Source: Oceanobacter mangrovi (GTDB lineage: Bacteria > Pseudomonadota > Gammaproteobacteria > Pseudomonadales > Oceanobacteraceae). From it: a stretch of 64,000 nt of DNA. Where the stretch lies: positions 558,001 to 622,000 of the forward strand of contig NZ_JAHXZR010000001.1 in the NCBI RefSeq assembly GCF_019740315.1, read 5' to 3'. Position 1 is the stretch's first letter; every line of letters starts with the position of its first letter. The position numbers and the translations under genes are program-made. Below the pieces are notes generated by a model. The model was not told the DNA's origin and searched no databases. It was given only the letters and a program-made list of their open reading frames with translations. Below, piece by piece: positions 29,301 through 38,747 of the stretch.

Positions 29301-32300
29301 GCAAGGTGGTGAATCCACAGGCGATTGCCAACTTCCTGGCCAGTGGCATGGACTCCCTGCTCGAAGCCGATTTACTGTTGGGTCAATGGCAGCATGGTGA
29401 TTCTTCTGTACTGGACCTGCTCTGCAAGGATCTGGTTGAAGTTGCCAAGGGTGCCGATGAAGCCGATCAACAGGCAATTGCCGAGCTGGCAGGGACTCTG
29501 AATCAGTTCTACATGGCGATTAACCAGTCTGACGAAAACTTCGCAGTCAGCCGTCGTTCACACTGGATGGCATTGGCAACCGAAGGTCAGGAACAGCTGC
29601 TGAATATGATGGATTGCCTGGCTGCAGGTCAGGCTTTGCAACGTGCAACCATCATTGAAGACTTGCAGCGCGCGACGGCTGAGATTCAGCAATGGCAACC
29701 CGAAGCTGAAGATGAGGCCGTTGTTGATTTGGCCAGCCCGGCGGAAACAGCCGATGACGCTGAAGCCCGGGCCAGAGCTGCGGCCATTGAATTGCAAATG
29801 CTTGGCGAAATGGCCATTGAACAGGCTGCTGATGATGCCTCAGAAGCTGATGTTGAGCTTGCTATCGGTGAGCTTGAGCAACTGTTGGAAGGTGATACCG
29901 CAGCTGAACCATTGCTGGTGATTGAAGAACCTGAGGCTGACTCAGAATATCTAACGCTGGAGCTGGAAGCAGAAGATTCAGTACAGGGTTATGAATCTGA
30001 TTCAGTCCTGACTGCCGAGCCAATGCTGCTGGTTGAAGAAGAGCCTGCCGAAGATGAATACCCAACCTTGCGGGTTGAGTCTGAAGAACCTGAGCAGGAT
30101 CTGGAGTCCGACCTCGGTCTGACTTCCGAGCCCATGCTGTTGGTTGAAGAAGAGCCTGCCGAAGATGAATACCCAACCTTGCGGGTTGAGTCTGAAGAAC
30201 CTGAGCAGGATCTGGAGTCCGACCTCGGTCTGACTTCCGAGCCCATGCTGTTGGTTGAAGAAGAGTCTGCCGAAGACGAATATCCAACCTTATTGGTTGA
30301 GGCTGAAGAACCTGAGCAGGATTTTGAATCCAATCTGGGCCTGACAGCTGAGCCCATGCTGCTGGTTGAAGAAGAACCTGCTGAAGACGAATACCCAACC
30401 TTGCTGGTTGAGGCTGAAGAGCCTGAGCAGGATCTTGAGTCCGACCTGGGCTTGGCAGTCGAGCCCATGCTGTTGGTTGAAGAAGAGTCTGCTGAAGACG
30501 AATACCCAACCCTGTTAGTTGAGGAGGACGAACAGGAGCTGGGTCAGACCTCTGAACCAAGCCTGTTCGTCGTCGATGATAACGAAGGTTCGGATGAGCA
30601 GTCTGCCGACTCTGCATTGTTAACGGTTGAAGACAGCATTGGTTTTACCAATCTGGAAGCGGAAGACGATCTGTCTTTGATCGCTGATCCGCAGCCTGAG
30701 CCTCCATCCATCGAGTTATCCGCTGAAAGCGATGACAACTTCGGCTTTGAACTACAAACCGAGGTTGAGATTCCGGATGCTGAGGTCAGTTCGCATGAGA
30801 TTGATGCACCTCAGACTGAAGCCTGGCACTCAGCCGAGGTGGAGTTTTCTGCTGCAGATGCGGATCCGGCCGTTGAGCCAGCGCCAGCTCCCGACTTTTC
30901 CATGTCAGAGCCCGCCAGTGTTGAATACATAGCTCCGCCAGCTCTCGAAATGGACGAGGGTATGGAGGAAATCGTTGAGATCTTTCTGGAAGAATCCGAC
31001 GAACTGATTGAATCGATCGATCAGGCCCTCAACGAATGGCAACAGGATCCGGATAACCTGGTCAGTGTGGCGCGCTTGCAGCGTGATCTGCATACCATCA
31101 AGGGTGGTGCCCGGATGGCAGAACTGGCGGAAATCGCCGATCTCTGCCATGAGCTGGAAACCCTCTACGAACGTATCAATAACGGCCGCTTGGGTATTGG
31201 TGCCGGGTTGTTTGAGCTATTGCAAACGGCTCACGACACGCTCGGTTCCCAGCTGGATCAGGTGCGGGTGAGGGAAGCGGTAACACCGGCAGTCAGCATG
31301 ATTAATGCCCTGCGTGGTTATCTGGCTGGCGATAACGATGCTTTTGCCGCTCTGGCTGCAGAGACATCAGAGGCGCCGGCGGCACAAGATGACGACGCTG
31401 CGCTGGCAGATGATTTGCCGATCTCAGCCGAACCTGTAGTTGCTGAGCCAGTGGCAGCTGAGCCTGTACCGGCAATTGAAGCCGTCAGTGTTTCGATGGA
31501 CGAGTCGGATCGCGAGATTCTGGAAATCTTCCTCGATGAAGCCGCCGAGCTGCATGAGGCTCTGGATCAGGCGCTGCACGACTGGAAACAGAATCCATCC
31601 AATAACGCCGCTTCGGAAGAAGCGCAACGGGTTTTGCACACACTGAAAGGTGGCGCTCGTTTAGCTGGTCTGCTGGCTATTGGAGATCAGGCTCACGATT
31701 TTGAAAGCATCATCGTCAAGGTTCAGCAAGGCTACCTGACGGCTGATACCGCTTTCTTTGCGGATGCCTACCAACGTCAGGACGCGCTGGTGAGCGCTAT
31801 CGACAAGGTATCGGCAGCGTTGGAGTCCGGCGATCAGGTGATGCTGGGTGACGATGGCCTGGCCACTACCAGCAACGATTTTGAACAGCCTGTTCTGCCG
31901 GTTGAATCCGCTTCTGTTGAATCTTCGCCTGTTACTGAAGACTCTGGTGATGCTGCTGGATTGCCGACAGACATTGATGAAATCGCTGATGAAGCGGCAG
32001 AACCAGAACAGCAATTTATTCCACACGATGAACCTCAGATTAGTGCCAGCTCCAATGTGGTGCCAATCCGTCCGTCGGCTGACACCGAGGTAACCACACC
32101 CAAACTGGCTGGTACGCCGTTGGTTGATGTGGCTACCGCAGCACAGCAGGTCGCTGCACGACGTGCTCCGCAAGAGCTGGTCAAGGTGTCTGCCGATCTG
32201 CTTGATGACCTGGTCAACCTCGCCGGTGAAACCTCAATTGGCCGTGGCCGTCTGGAACAGCAGGTAACTGACTTCTCCTACACGCTGGAGGAGATGGAAG

Positions 32301-34015
32301 GTACGCTGGATCGTTTACGTGACCAGCTGCGTCGTCTGGATATTGAGACAGAAGCCCAGGTGCTGTTTCGCCAGGAGCGTCAGGGCCCGGACTATGAAGA
32401 TTTCGACCCGCTGGAAATGGATCGTTATTCGACCATTCAGCAGCTTTCACGGGCTTTGGTGGAATCAGCATCTGACTTGCTCGATCTGAAAGAAACTCTC
32501 TCAGACAAGACCCGTGACGCTGAAACACTGCTGCTGCAACAGAGCCGGGTTAACACGGAGCTGCAGGAAGGTCTGATGAAGACCCGCATGGTGCAGTTCC
32601 AGCGGCTGGTGCCTCGTTTGCGTCGTATTGTCCGCCAGGTCAGTCTGGAACTCGGCAAGCAAGTCGATTTCCGTATTCTTAACGCAGAAGGTGAACTTGA
32701 CCGGACCATTCTGGAACGGATGATTTCACCGCTTGAGCACATGGTGCGTAACGCCGTCGACCACGGTATTGAATCGCTGGAAGAACGCCGTGCTGCCGGT
32801 AAGCCGGATGTTGGCTCGATCGAACTCGAAGTTGGCCGTGAAGGCGGCGACGTCATGATCGTATTGCGTGATGACGGCAAGGGCATTAACCGCGAGGCGG
32901 TACGTGCCAAGGCAATCGAGCGTGGTTTGTTGGCAGCTGGTGCCAATGTCAGTGATCACGATCTGCTGCAATTTATTCTGCAGGCCGGTTTCTCGACCGC
33001 CAAGAACGTCACCCAGATTTCTGGTCGGGGTGTTGGTCTGGACGTTGTAAGTACCGAAATCAAACAGATGGGCGGTACTGTTGAGATCCAGTCAGAACAG
33101 GGTCAGGGAACCCGCTTTGTGGTGCGCCTGCCATTTACTGTATCGGTCAACCGGGCGCTGATGGTGCGGCTGGGTGATGACCTGTATGCGGTACCATTGA
33201 ATAACATTCGCGGTATTGTGCGTGTATCGGGCAAGGACCTGCAGGAACTGTATGAGTTGCCAGCCCACGAGCGTGCCTATGAATACGCCGGTAACAAGTA
33301 TCCGCTGGAATATCTGGGTGTAATGCTGGAGAACGAGTCGCAGCCGAAGATCGCTGTGCAAAACCTGCCAATCCCGGTGCTATTGGTAAACGGTGCCGTT
33401 CCTTATGCCTTGCAGGTGGATACCCTGCTGGGCAGCCGCGAGATCGTGGTAAAAACCCTTGGCCCACAGTTCGCATCGGTTGCCGGTGTTTCTGGCGGTA
33501 CTATTCTGGGTGACGGTAGCGTGGTTGTCATTCTCGACTTGCCAGCGTTGATCCGGACCCAGGCCTCGTTGGAATACCAGCAGGCGCGGATGCTGGATAT
33601 GCAAATGGCAGAGCAGCGTCATGAACTGGCACAGCGGCCGGCGCGGATTCTGGTTGTGGATGACTCGGTAACAGTGCGCAAGGTAACCAGCCGTCTGCTG
33701 GAACGCCATGGTATGGAAGTCATGACGGCCAACGATGGCGTGGATGCCATGGCGACTTTGCAGGATCACATGCCGGATCTGATGTTGCTGGATATCGAGA
33801 TGCCTCGTATGGACGGCTTCGAGCTGGCCTCACTGGTACGTCACGATACGCGTCTGAAGCATATTCCAATCATCATGATTACCTCGCGTACAGGTGATAA
33901 GCACCGCGAGCGGGCGATGTCGATTGGTGTTAACGAATATCTTGGCAAGCCGTTCCAGGAAGATACCCTGCTGGGTACCATGAACCGTTTACTGGGGCGT
34001 GAGGACAGCAACTGA
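26309..34015 (+). CDS. chpA: ChpA hybrid chemotaxis histidine kinase
   Basis: A 2568-residue CheA-type kinase, slightly longer than Pseudomonas ChpA (~2470). The N-terminal ~500 residues resemble FimL. Four phosphotransfer domains with clear histidines follow: His732 and His904 (HTLKGS), His1595 (HTIKGG) and His1777 (HTLKGG). An acidic linker with five tandem 37-residue repeats covers residues ~1237-1415. Then come the kinase domain (N-box MVRNAVDHGIE ~2142-2153, G-boxes DDGKGI and GRGVGLDVV), a CheW domain and a C-terminal receiver with phospho-Asp ~2495. It phosphorylates PilG and PilH to control twitching and cAMP. Some Pseudomonas Hpt sites with Thr/Ser in place of His are not obvious here. 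Confidence 0.97.
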   Translation: MSQDYIALEWVKGEIQDTLQQAQQSLEAYGENPHDKSRLKFCFSYLHQVHGTLQMVEFYGAALLAEEMELVASALADGQIRNERDGLSILMQAIIQLPHYLDHVKVGNRDLPVVLLPVLNELRSARGENLLSETALFNPRMVRRAVLTPAKLSRYAQDDFSQWLRKVRQMYQAASAQLLQNRQPEVAKQYLLKVFTRLHSALGHTPNGVVWLPAMAFAEWLTEQASMPASAKLLLRELDTMLKQLMQEGAGILNHAASDELVKNLLFYIVRTDVKGEAIAQAQKAYHLAEALPSEDEIQREREALSGPDRDTIGQVLTALAEEIAAVKERLDLAMRDQQGRVEPIGQVIPALKQVCDTMGMLGIGRPRSTVQDQLIVLSRMVDDGTTDNAALFDVAGALLFVEATLAGMIREGNLQDSGESAALTDAQKAVLREARNVLEQVKDAIVAYVGNQWNTDELNDVPALLYTIAGSLRMVPMPDVARVLSVAAPFVEQLIASGERPDWATLDGFADVLSGAEYVIERHNGKTDLSSEKVLDKVWDALEQITGVSRHEITAEIDEAGEEVAAATVEIDAAVQQAPLAESVQVEKVTNDVTEAAVETVVEPVAIETAVVEVTEPQVTEAPVVTEPVAVVEESSLPESVIAETAADTVESAEEAAVVAPSNAASLLPPAPIQVADIQAAIDSDLIDEDIIEVFLEEASEVTATLDEAWPVYRADNSDSEALTTVRRAFHTLKGSGRMVQALIIGELAWSVENLFNRVIDRTVAVTPPLVDLVDHVISVLPLMIEDFRLQRTSSVATQPLMDYAFALASGVDVPALALVTGAVLEAEPAIEADHVVADVVADITETVEDAEVVELDEDDLALLEVFSQEASGHLAVVGDYLQTAREHAFDYPVCDQAQRALHTLKGSAHMAGLTGIAAVAGPMERLLKELRAYSIGSSGELVELLEAGCDLINGGLENLQNLSSAELAGTADYLQQLNDFESRIYSQLNNEDVASSKVVNPQAIANFLASGMDSLLEADLLLGQWQHGDSSVLDLLCKDLVEVAKGADEADQQAIAELAGTLNQFYMAINQSDENFAVSRRSHWMALATEGQEQLLNMMDCLAAGQALQRATIIEDLQRATAEIQQWQPEAEDEAVVDLASPAETADDAEARARAAAIELQMLGEMAIEQAADDASEADVELAIGELEQLLEGDTAAEPLLVIEEPEADSEYLTLELEAEDSVQGYESDSVLTAEPMLLVEEEPAEDEYPTLRVESEEPEQDLESDLGLTSEPMLLVEEEPAEDEYPTLRVESEEPEQDLESDLGLTSEPMLLVEEESAEDEYPTLLVEAEEPEQDFESNLGLTAEPMLLVEEEPAEDEYPTLLVEAEEPEQDLESDLGLAVEPMLLVEEESAEDEYPTLLVEEDEQELGQTSEPSLFVVDDNEGSDEQSADSALLTVEDSIGFTNLEAEDDLSLIADPQPEPPSIELSAESDDNFGFELQTEVEIPDAEVSSHEIDAPQTEAWHSAEVEFSAADADPAVEPAPAPDFSMSEPASVEYIAPPALEMDEGMEEIVEIFLEESDELIESIDQALNEWQQDPDNLVSVARLQRDLHTIKGGARMAELAEIADLCHELETLYERINNGRLGIGAGLFELLQTAHDTLGSQLDQVRVREAVTPAVSMINALRGYLAGDNDAFAALAAETSEAPAAQDDDAALADDLPISAEPVVAEPVAAEPVPAIEAVSVSMDESDREILEIFLDEAAELHEALDQALHDWKQNPSNNAASEEAQRVLHTLKGGARLAGLLAIGDQAHDFESIIVKVQQGYLTADTAFFADAYQRQDALVSAIDKVSAALESGDQVMLGDDGLATTSNDFEQPVLPVESASVESSPVTEDSGDAAGLPTDIDEIADEAAEPEQQFIPHDEPQISASSNVVPIRPSADTEVTTPKLAGTPLVDVATAAQQVAARRAPQELVKVSADLLDDLVNLAGETSIGRGRLEQQVTDFSYTLEEMEGTLDRLRDQLRRLDIETEAQVLFRQERQGPDYEDFDPLEMDRYSTIQQLSRALVESASDLLDLKETLSDKTRDAETLLLQQSRVNTELQEGLMKTRMVQFQRLVPRLRRIVRQVSLELGKQVDFRILNAEGELDRTILERMISPLEHMVRNAVDHGIESLEERRAAGKPDVGSIELEVGREGGDVMIVLRDDGKGINREAVRAKAIERGLLAAGANVSDHDLLQFILQAGFSTAKNVTQISGRGVGLDVVSTEIKQMGGTVEIQSEQGQGTRFVVRLPFTVSVNRALMVRLGDDLYAVPLNNIRGIVRVSGKDLQELYELPAHERAYEYAGNKYPLEYLGVMLENESQPKIAVQNLPIPVLLVNGAVPYALQVDTLLGSREIVVKTLGPQFASVAGVSGGTILGDGSVVVILDLPALIRTQASLEYQQARMLDMQMAEQRHELAQRPARILVVDDSVTVRKVTSRLLERHGMEVMTANDGVDAMATLQDHMPDLMLLDIEMPRMDGFELASLVRHDTRLKHIPIIMITSRTGDKHRERAMSIGVNEYLGKPFQEDTLLGTMNRLLGREDSN
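30017..30553 (+). repeat. 111-bp tandem repeats inside chpA
   Basis: Four full copies start at 30017, 30128, 30239 and 30350 and a fifth, shortened to 93 bases, at 30461. Each copy encodes 37 residues beginning EPMLLVEEE. Copies 1 and 2 differ at only two positions in 111, showing recent duplication; later copies diverge more. The repeat stays in frame and lengthens the acidic linker between Hpt domains 2 and 3. Confidence 0.95.
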
Positions 34016-35046
34016 TGAAACCCAAAGTCGGTATTATTGCCGATGACAGGTTGCAGCAGCATGTACTCCGCACCACCATGGAACATTTCGGCTTCGAGGT
34101 GGTGTTGTCTGTATCTCCTGAAATGATGGAGTTACGGTTATCTGGCGGAGCAATTGTACTGGATGTCTGGCTGGTCGATATCAACAGCGACGATGAGGAA
34201 GACTTGCCGGACTGGTTGCATACCTTGTTGGGCGGAGATATTCCGGTTTTTGTTGGTATCGAACCTGCTCCCCAACAAGGCTGTACGACTTACCCTCGTT
34301 GGCAAAAACGGCTTTATCAGAAGTTGCAGGAGCTGATTAAACAACCGCTGCCTGTCAGTGAAAGTGTGGCTGGTTTAAGGCAGCTAGAAAGCCGCCCATC
34401 GGGTGAACCATGCCGTATTCCGTTGCCAAAGACATTGGCAGAACTGGATGCTCGCGGGATCGCCGAAGAAGTCTGGGTATTGGGGGCGTCGTTGGGAGGC
34501 CCAGGAGCTGTCAAAGAGTTTCTGGATGCCTTACCGGCAGGATTGCCAGTCGGCTTTGTCTATGCCCAGCATATTGATCCCAGATTTGAACAAACCCTGA
34601 CCCAGACGGTTGGCCGTCATTCCGTGCTGCAACTGGTGAACTACCAGCCTGGTATCCGTATTGCCAACGGAGAGGTGCTGGTAGCGCCCATCAGTGAAGA
34701 GTTTCAGTTTGGCCCGACCCACGAAACCATCAGCTGTCAGCGTGACTGGCCAGGTCCATATGGACCTTCAATTGACCAGGTTATTCTTAACGTGTTTGCT
34801 CATTATCCGGAACATATGGGGATAATCCTGTTCAGTGGGATGGGCAATGATGGTGCTGATGCGATCTCCAGCCTGTCCTCTCACACAGTGCCTGTATGGG
34901 TACAGACACCGGCGAGCTGTGCCAGCGCCTCGATGCCGGAAAGTGCGATGGAAACCAGCAGGGTCAGTTTCCACGGCAGCCCGTTTCAGTTGGCCAATCA
35001 GCTGGTAAATCGGCTCAAGCAAAATCGGCTCAGGAAGGACACATGA
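34015..35046 (+). CDS. chpB: ChpB CheB-type methylesterase
   Basis: A 343-residue receptor methylesterase. The C-terminal CheB domain has the catalytic serine in LGASLGGPGA, the histidine in YAQHIDPRFEQ and the aspartate in GMGNDGADA. The N-terminal receiver-like part lacks a normal phospho-acceptor site, as in Pseudomonas ChpB. It overlaps chpA by one base and chpC by four. Confidence 0.94.
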   Translation: MKPKVGIIADDRLQQHVLRTTMEHFGFEVVLSVSPEMMELRLSGGAIVLDVWLVDINSDDEEDLPDWLHTLLGGDIPVFVGIEPAPQQGCTTYPRWQKRLYQKLQELIKQPLPVSESVAGLRQLESRPSGEPCRIPLPKTLAELDARGIAEEVWVLGASLGGPGAVKEFLDALPAGLPVGFVYAQHIDPRFEQTLTQTVGRHSVLQLVNYQPGIRIANGEVLVAPISEEFQFGPTHETISCQRDWPGPYGPSIDQVILNVFAHYPEHMGIILFSGMGNDGADAISSLSSHTVPVWVQTPASCASASMPESAMETSRVSFHGSPFQLANQLVNRLKQNRLRKDT

Positions 35047-35519
35047 ATCAGACTCCAGCCACGACAGAACAGACAGGTCAGGTGGATTGCCTGATGATTC
35101 CTTTGAATGATCGTCAACTCTTGCTGCCGAACGTTACGGTGGCAGAAATTATCCCGTTTTCGCAGTTAATGACCACTAACTCCAGTGTTGACTGGGTGCT
35201 GGGAAAGATCCAGTGGCGCGGTGTTTCGATTCCGGTGGTTTGCTATGAAATGCTGAATGGCACTGCTGCACCACGACCAAGCCCCAACGCCCGTTTTGCG
35301 GTGATCAACGGGGTGGGCAAACATCCGAAAATGCCATTTTATGCAGTACTGGTGCAGGGTATTCCACGTCTGAAGAAGGTGTTGGAGAACGCTATTCAAC
35401 CGGTTGATGCTGTGATGGGTATGGGGAAGCTAGATCAGATCGCGGTCAGTGTTGATGGTGAATCTGCCTATATTCCAGATGTGGATGCGATAGAAAATCT
35501 GCTGTTGCAGGTGGTTTGA
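35043..35519 (+). CDS. chpC: ChpC CheW-like adaptor
   Basis: A 158-residue CheW-domain protein (VDCLMIPLNDRQLLLPNVTVAEI, IQWRGVSIPVVCYE). ChpC is thought to couple other receptors to ChpA. The ATG overlaps the chpB stop; the open frame continues upstream but only in the shadow of chpB. It is the last gene of the rightward pil-chp operon; chpD and chpE are absent. Confidence 0.93.
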   Translation: MNQTPATTEQTGQVDCLMIPLNDRQLLLPNVTVAEIIPFSQLMTTNSSVDWVLGKIQWRGVSIPVVCYEMLNGTAAPRPSPNARFAVINGVGKHPKMPFYAVLVQGIPRLKKVLENAIQPVDAVMGMGKLDQIAVSVDGESAYIPDVDAIENLLLQVV

Positions 35520-35530
35520 TCTGATAGCAA

Positions 35531-35551
35531 GCAGTCACTCACAGTGACTGC
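35531..35551. terminator. Hairpin between convergent chpC and glycosyltransferase
   Basis: A perfect 9-base-pair stem GCAGTCACT / AGTGACTGC with a 3-base loop lies 11 bases after chpC and includes the stop codon of the opposing gene. There is no T-run on either strand, so it is only a probable terminator. Confidence 0.45.
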
Positions 35552-36411
35552 TGCAGCGCTGCACGAATACGTTCACCTACCTCGCTAGAACGCTGAATAA
35601 TTCCAAAATTCTTCAGCGTCTCTGCATCGGCGGGTAATAGTGCCAACCGCCGCAGTTCCTGCTCCAGCTGACCTTGCTGTAGCAGCCTTACCCAGCGACG
35701 ATAGTGATCCCCCATCTTGGAGACTCCTTTTTCCAGCAAGCGGGCCCGATTTTCAATGTGACTGGTGAAATTTTCCCGACTGCGGACAGGATAGTGGTAG
35801 ACGGTAATGGAAGGATCCCGCCTCTGATTGATGAACCCCCAAGCGTGCCAGGCGCGGTGGTTACCACCTTTTACCCGCAGCAAGCCATGATTATTGACGA
35901 TGACCTTGCCGTTGATGTTACTCAGGGCTACTGCAAAATGATCGTCACCAATAATGTCCTGCCCCTTGTTTTGTACTGGACTCTTGACCTTGTAGGGGAA
36001 GTCGAGATAACTGCTGCCGGCATCAAAAAAACGTTCATCAGGGATCATATTGACCCGTTTACATTGAACAATGGAGCCCCAGCTGGTCAGGTTGGTTTTG
36101 AGATTCTGACTGTCTGCCAGCCAGAATTCATCAGCATCGTTGGCAATACTCCAGTCTGCCCCCAGCAGCTTGCGGGACTTGACCGCCATTTCGGTCTTCC
36201 AGTTGCTTTGCTGGTAATCCAGTTGCGGCCGGTCGATTACCAGCATTTCAACGCTTTTGCTCAGTTCCGCAACAATATCGCGAGTACCGTCGGTAGAACC
36301 GTTATCCATGATGACAAAGCAATCCACTCCCTGAGTGGCGTGGAAACGGATGTTGTCAGCAATGATATCTGCTTCGTTTTTGATCAGCAGATTCATGGAT
36401 AACTTAAGCAT
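35539..36411 (-). CDS. Glycosyltransferase family 2-like protein
   Basis: A 290-residue protein beginning LSMNLLIKNEADIIADNIRFH with DNGSTDGT and the metal-binding-type motif NDADEFW, typical of GT-A glycosyltransferases of the Glyco_tranf_2_4 kind. It probably adds a sugar to a surface glycan. It is the last gene of a leftward group with two further glycosyltransferase-like genes and a YrbL-like gene. Confidence 0.75.
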   Translation of the reverse strand: MLKLSMNLLIKNEADIIADNIRFHATQGVDCFVIMDNGSTDGTRDIVAELSKSVEMLVIDRPQLDYQQSNWKTEMAVKSRKLLGADWSIANDADEFWLADSQNLKTNLTSWGSIVQCKRVNMIPDERFFDAGSSYLDFPYKVKSPVQNKGQDIIGDDHFAVALSNINGKVIVNNHGLLRVKGGNHRAWHAWGFINQRRDPSITVYHYPVRSRENFTSHIENRARLLEKGVSKMGDHYRRWVRLLQQGQLEQELRRLALLPADAETLKNFGIIQRSSEVGERIRAALQQSL

Positions 36412-36428
36412 GCAGTGGACTCTTGTCG

Positions 36429-37505
36429 CTATATTCGGGTTAGCGCCTGGCCAAGTTCTGCTGGTGGAATAACCGGGATACCCAGCTGTTGAAACAGGCG
36501 ATCGAATTCAGAAGCGCCTGAGTGTACCTGAAGTGCGAGAACCTTCACATCCGGAGTCAGCCAGGAAGCATTGATAAGAGTGGATGACAGGTCTCCAACC
36601 AGTACAACGTCTTGCATCATTGGACATATCAGCTCAAATGGAATGGCTGCCGGGATCAGCTTCACAAGTGGATGATTGGCGAATCCGAGTATATCCGGGT
36701 CGATGTTTCGGGGGTGATATTTGACTGCGACTCTTTTACCTTGAGCTGTCGCCTGCTCAATACAGCTAACCAGCATCTCGCGATAGCCGGAAATCTTTTC
36801 AATCAAGGATTCATGAGGGGTGGTAATCAGCAGGTCTGTGCCAGTCAGCGTCGATTGGTCGAAGCTGAAATGCTGCAGAAAACGGGCAGCAAAACGGCCA
36901 ATCGCTGAGCTGTCACGGTAACATTCCGCCAGTGGGCGTACTTCCTTGCTCTTTAATACGTCTATCACCAGTTCAGGAAAAGCTGCGTAGACGGTCTGAA
37001 TCCAGTGTGAGCCTCCGACGGTTGGCGGGTTGGACCACCAGAAGCCATAGGTCAGCTTTTTGATCAGGTTGTCGATTACCTTGTCGCCGAAACCGGAGGA
37101 CGCTTTACGGCCAACGTAGGTGAAGGTACCTTCATCCATGTAATAACCATGGGGTGCGAGTGCTTGCTCACTGCACACATGCATCAGGTACTGAAATTCG
37201 ATCCGGCGATCATTACCTGTATAAACCTGAGTCGGTTGGTCTCGTTTCGCGAATCGTTCCAGTTCGGCAAATATTTTCCTGCGCTGTTGCAGCTTGTCTT
37301 TGGAACCTTTGATCCGGCCGGGATAAATCGCCAGTGAGGTAAAGGGAGAGTCTGGCCACTCGGCCAGCAGCTTGTAATAAATGTTATCCGTGACCTCAGG
37401 CTGGTCGATAATCAGTAGATGATGCTGACCAGGGCTGGTATCTGCGATCGCAATGCTATTCAGAATGTGTAACGGTGTTGACGCAAGATAGGCTGAAACC
37501 GTCAT
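36429..37505 (-). CDS. Sialyl/polysialyltransferase-like glycosyltransferase
   Basis: A 358-residue protein opening with AYLASTPLHILNSIAIA and later VAVKYHPRN and GDLSSTLINA, a pattern seen in GT52 and polysialyltransferase-like GT-B enzymes. No membrane helix is apparent. The ATG used overlaps the stop of the KpsS-like gene as ATGA. The acceptor and donor are unknown; a CMP-activated acidic sugar is a guess from the family. Confidence 0.6.
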   Translation of the reverse strand: MTVSAYLASTPLHILNSIAIADTSPGQHHLLIIDQPEVTDNIYYKLLAEWPDSPFTSLAIYPGRIKGSKDKLQQRRKIFAELERFAKRDQPTQVYTGNDRRIEFQYLMHVCSEQALAPHGYYMDEGTFTYVGRKASSGFGDKVIDNLIKKLTYGFWWSNPPTVGGSHWIQTVYAAFPELVIDVLKSKEVRPLAECYRDSSAIGRFAARFLQHFSFDQSTLTGTDLLITTPHESLIEKISGYREMLVSCIEQATAQGKRVAVKYHPRNIDPDILGFANHPLVKLIPAAIPFELICPMMQDVVLVGDLSSTLINASWLTPDVKVLALQVHSGASEFDRLFQQLGIPVIPPAELGQALTRI

Positions 37506-38641
37506 CGGCAAAGCTCCACAATCTTTTGATTCATTGCATGCAAGTGGTCTTTAGTTGCCTGTTTCCACGAGCCTTTCACCAGATAGTGATTGTAAAGGTA
37601 ACTCAGATAGGATTTCCCATAGGCGGAAGCTTGCCATTCTTCCGGACGCAAAAAGATCTTCTCAAGCTGTTGCTGATTCTGGGCCGACAGACATAAGCCT
37701 TCGAGATTATAGAACGCCTGTCCAAGTACAGCGACGGGTTTATCAAACAGCAGGGCTTCAAGCCCGACGCTGCTATTGATGGTCACCACCAATTCTGCCT
37801 GCTCAATTAAATGCTGGGTGTTCTGTTCATTGGCAAAATGAATACGTGGGTGGTGTAGATGAAGATCCGAAAAATTCTTTGGGCATGAAGGATGCTCCTT
37901 GATAACCAGACTGATGTCAGCGGGCAGTGACCCAACACTGCTTTCCAATATTTTGTAGAAATCACGCATATTGGCGATCCATGGCGAAAAGCAGAGGATC
38001 TGGCGGTCAGCATCGACCTGAAAAGGGACAAACACATAGCGAGCTGGCAAAGGCTGCTGCTGTTGAGCTGCAGCGCTCTTCCGCTTGTTAGTCTGGCGGG
38101 GAATCAGCGCATCTGGTAATTGACCTGGAGGTGTCTGATGAAGCGAATAGTCCTGCAGCTGGCGTGGCAGACTATTGATAAAGTTGACCCCTCTGGGGTC
38201 GATTGTGGTGGTATCCGGCAAGGGACCATTTTCCATCAATAGTGTCGGGATATCTTGAGAACGGGCAGCCAGTACCAGAATACGCTGGTGCCACATCATG
38301 CCTGACCAGCTGACAACGACATCGGGGGACTGCTGTCGCAAGCCATTAAAATAGGCTCGATAAAGAAAACGGCAGGACAGGCTGAGCCAAAACTTGTTCA
38401 GCCACAATTGAAAAACGGCAAGACGATAATCCGCAGTGTCCTGAATTTTTTCTTTCAACTTTAAACGAACGACCTCATCCAGCTCTGGATGCGTACGAAA
38501 CACCGGCCAAAGGTTCTTGAACCAGTAGTGGCGGTGGCGGACAAGGGTCGCTTGATAGAGACCGGTGTGATTGGCTTGCTCACTCAGTTTGCGGAAATAA
38601 TTGCGATGGTGGTTGCGGACTGAGAAAAACAGCACCTTCAT
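37502..38641 (-). CDS. KpsS/KpsC-like capsule glycosyltransferase
   Basis: A 379-residue protein of the capsule polysaccharide (KpsS/LpsZ) type: VVVSWSGMMWHQR, ENGPLPDTTTIDPRGVNF, VFVPFQVDADRQI, IKEHPSC and TINSSVGLEALL. KpsS and KpsC are Kdo transferases that build the lipid-linked Kdo primer of capsules. Without kpsC, kpsD/E/M/T nearby it may instead modify another glycan. It overlaps the next gene by four bases. Confidence 0.75.
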   Translation of the reverse strand: MKVLFFSVRNHHRNYFRKLSEQANHTGLYQATLVRHRHYWFKNLWPVFRTHPELDEVVRLKLKEKIQDTADYRLAVFQLWLNKFWLSLSCRFLYRAYFNGLRQQSPDVVVSWSGMMWHQRILVLAARSQDIPTLLMENGPLPDTTTIDPRGVNFINSLPRQLQDYSLHQTPPGQLPDALIPRQTNKRKSAAAQQQQPLPARYVFVPFQVDADRQILCFSPWIANMRDFYKILESSVGSLPADISLVIKEHPSCPKNFSDLHLHHPRIHFANEQNTQHLIEQAELVVTINSSVGLEALLFDKPVAVLGQAFYNLEGLCLSAQNQQQLEKIFLRPEEWQASAYGKSYLSYLYNHYLVKGSWKQATKDHLHAMNQKIVELCR

Positions 38642-38747
38642 TGAAGCCTCGGGGATGCAGTGGGCACGGCTGCCCGGGGGCAGGCCATGCTACTTGAGGG
38701 GCATACCGAATGCAATTTGAGCCAGCCTGGAAACTGCAGGTTATCGG

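Noticed and set aside
30017-30553. Regularly spaced repeats considered as a CRISPR-like array
   Set aside because: The repeats are head-to-tail without spacers, in frame within chpA, and encode similar peptides.
29862-30617. Long minus-strand open frames opposite the chpA repeats
   Set aside because: They exist only because the repeat has no stops in that frame; composition is unnatural and the chpA frame is continuous and conserved on both sides.
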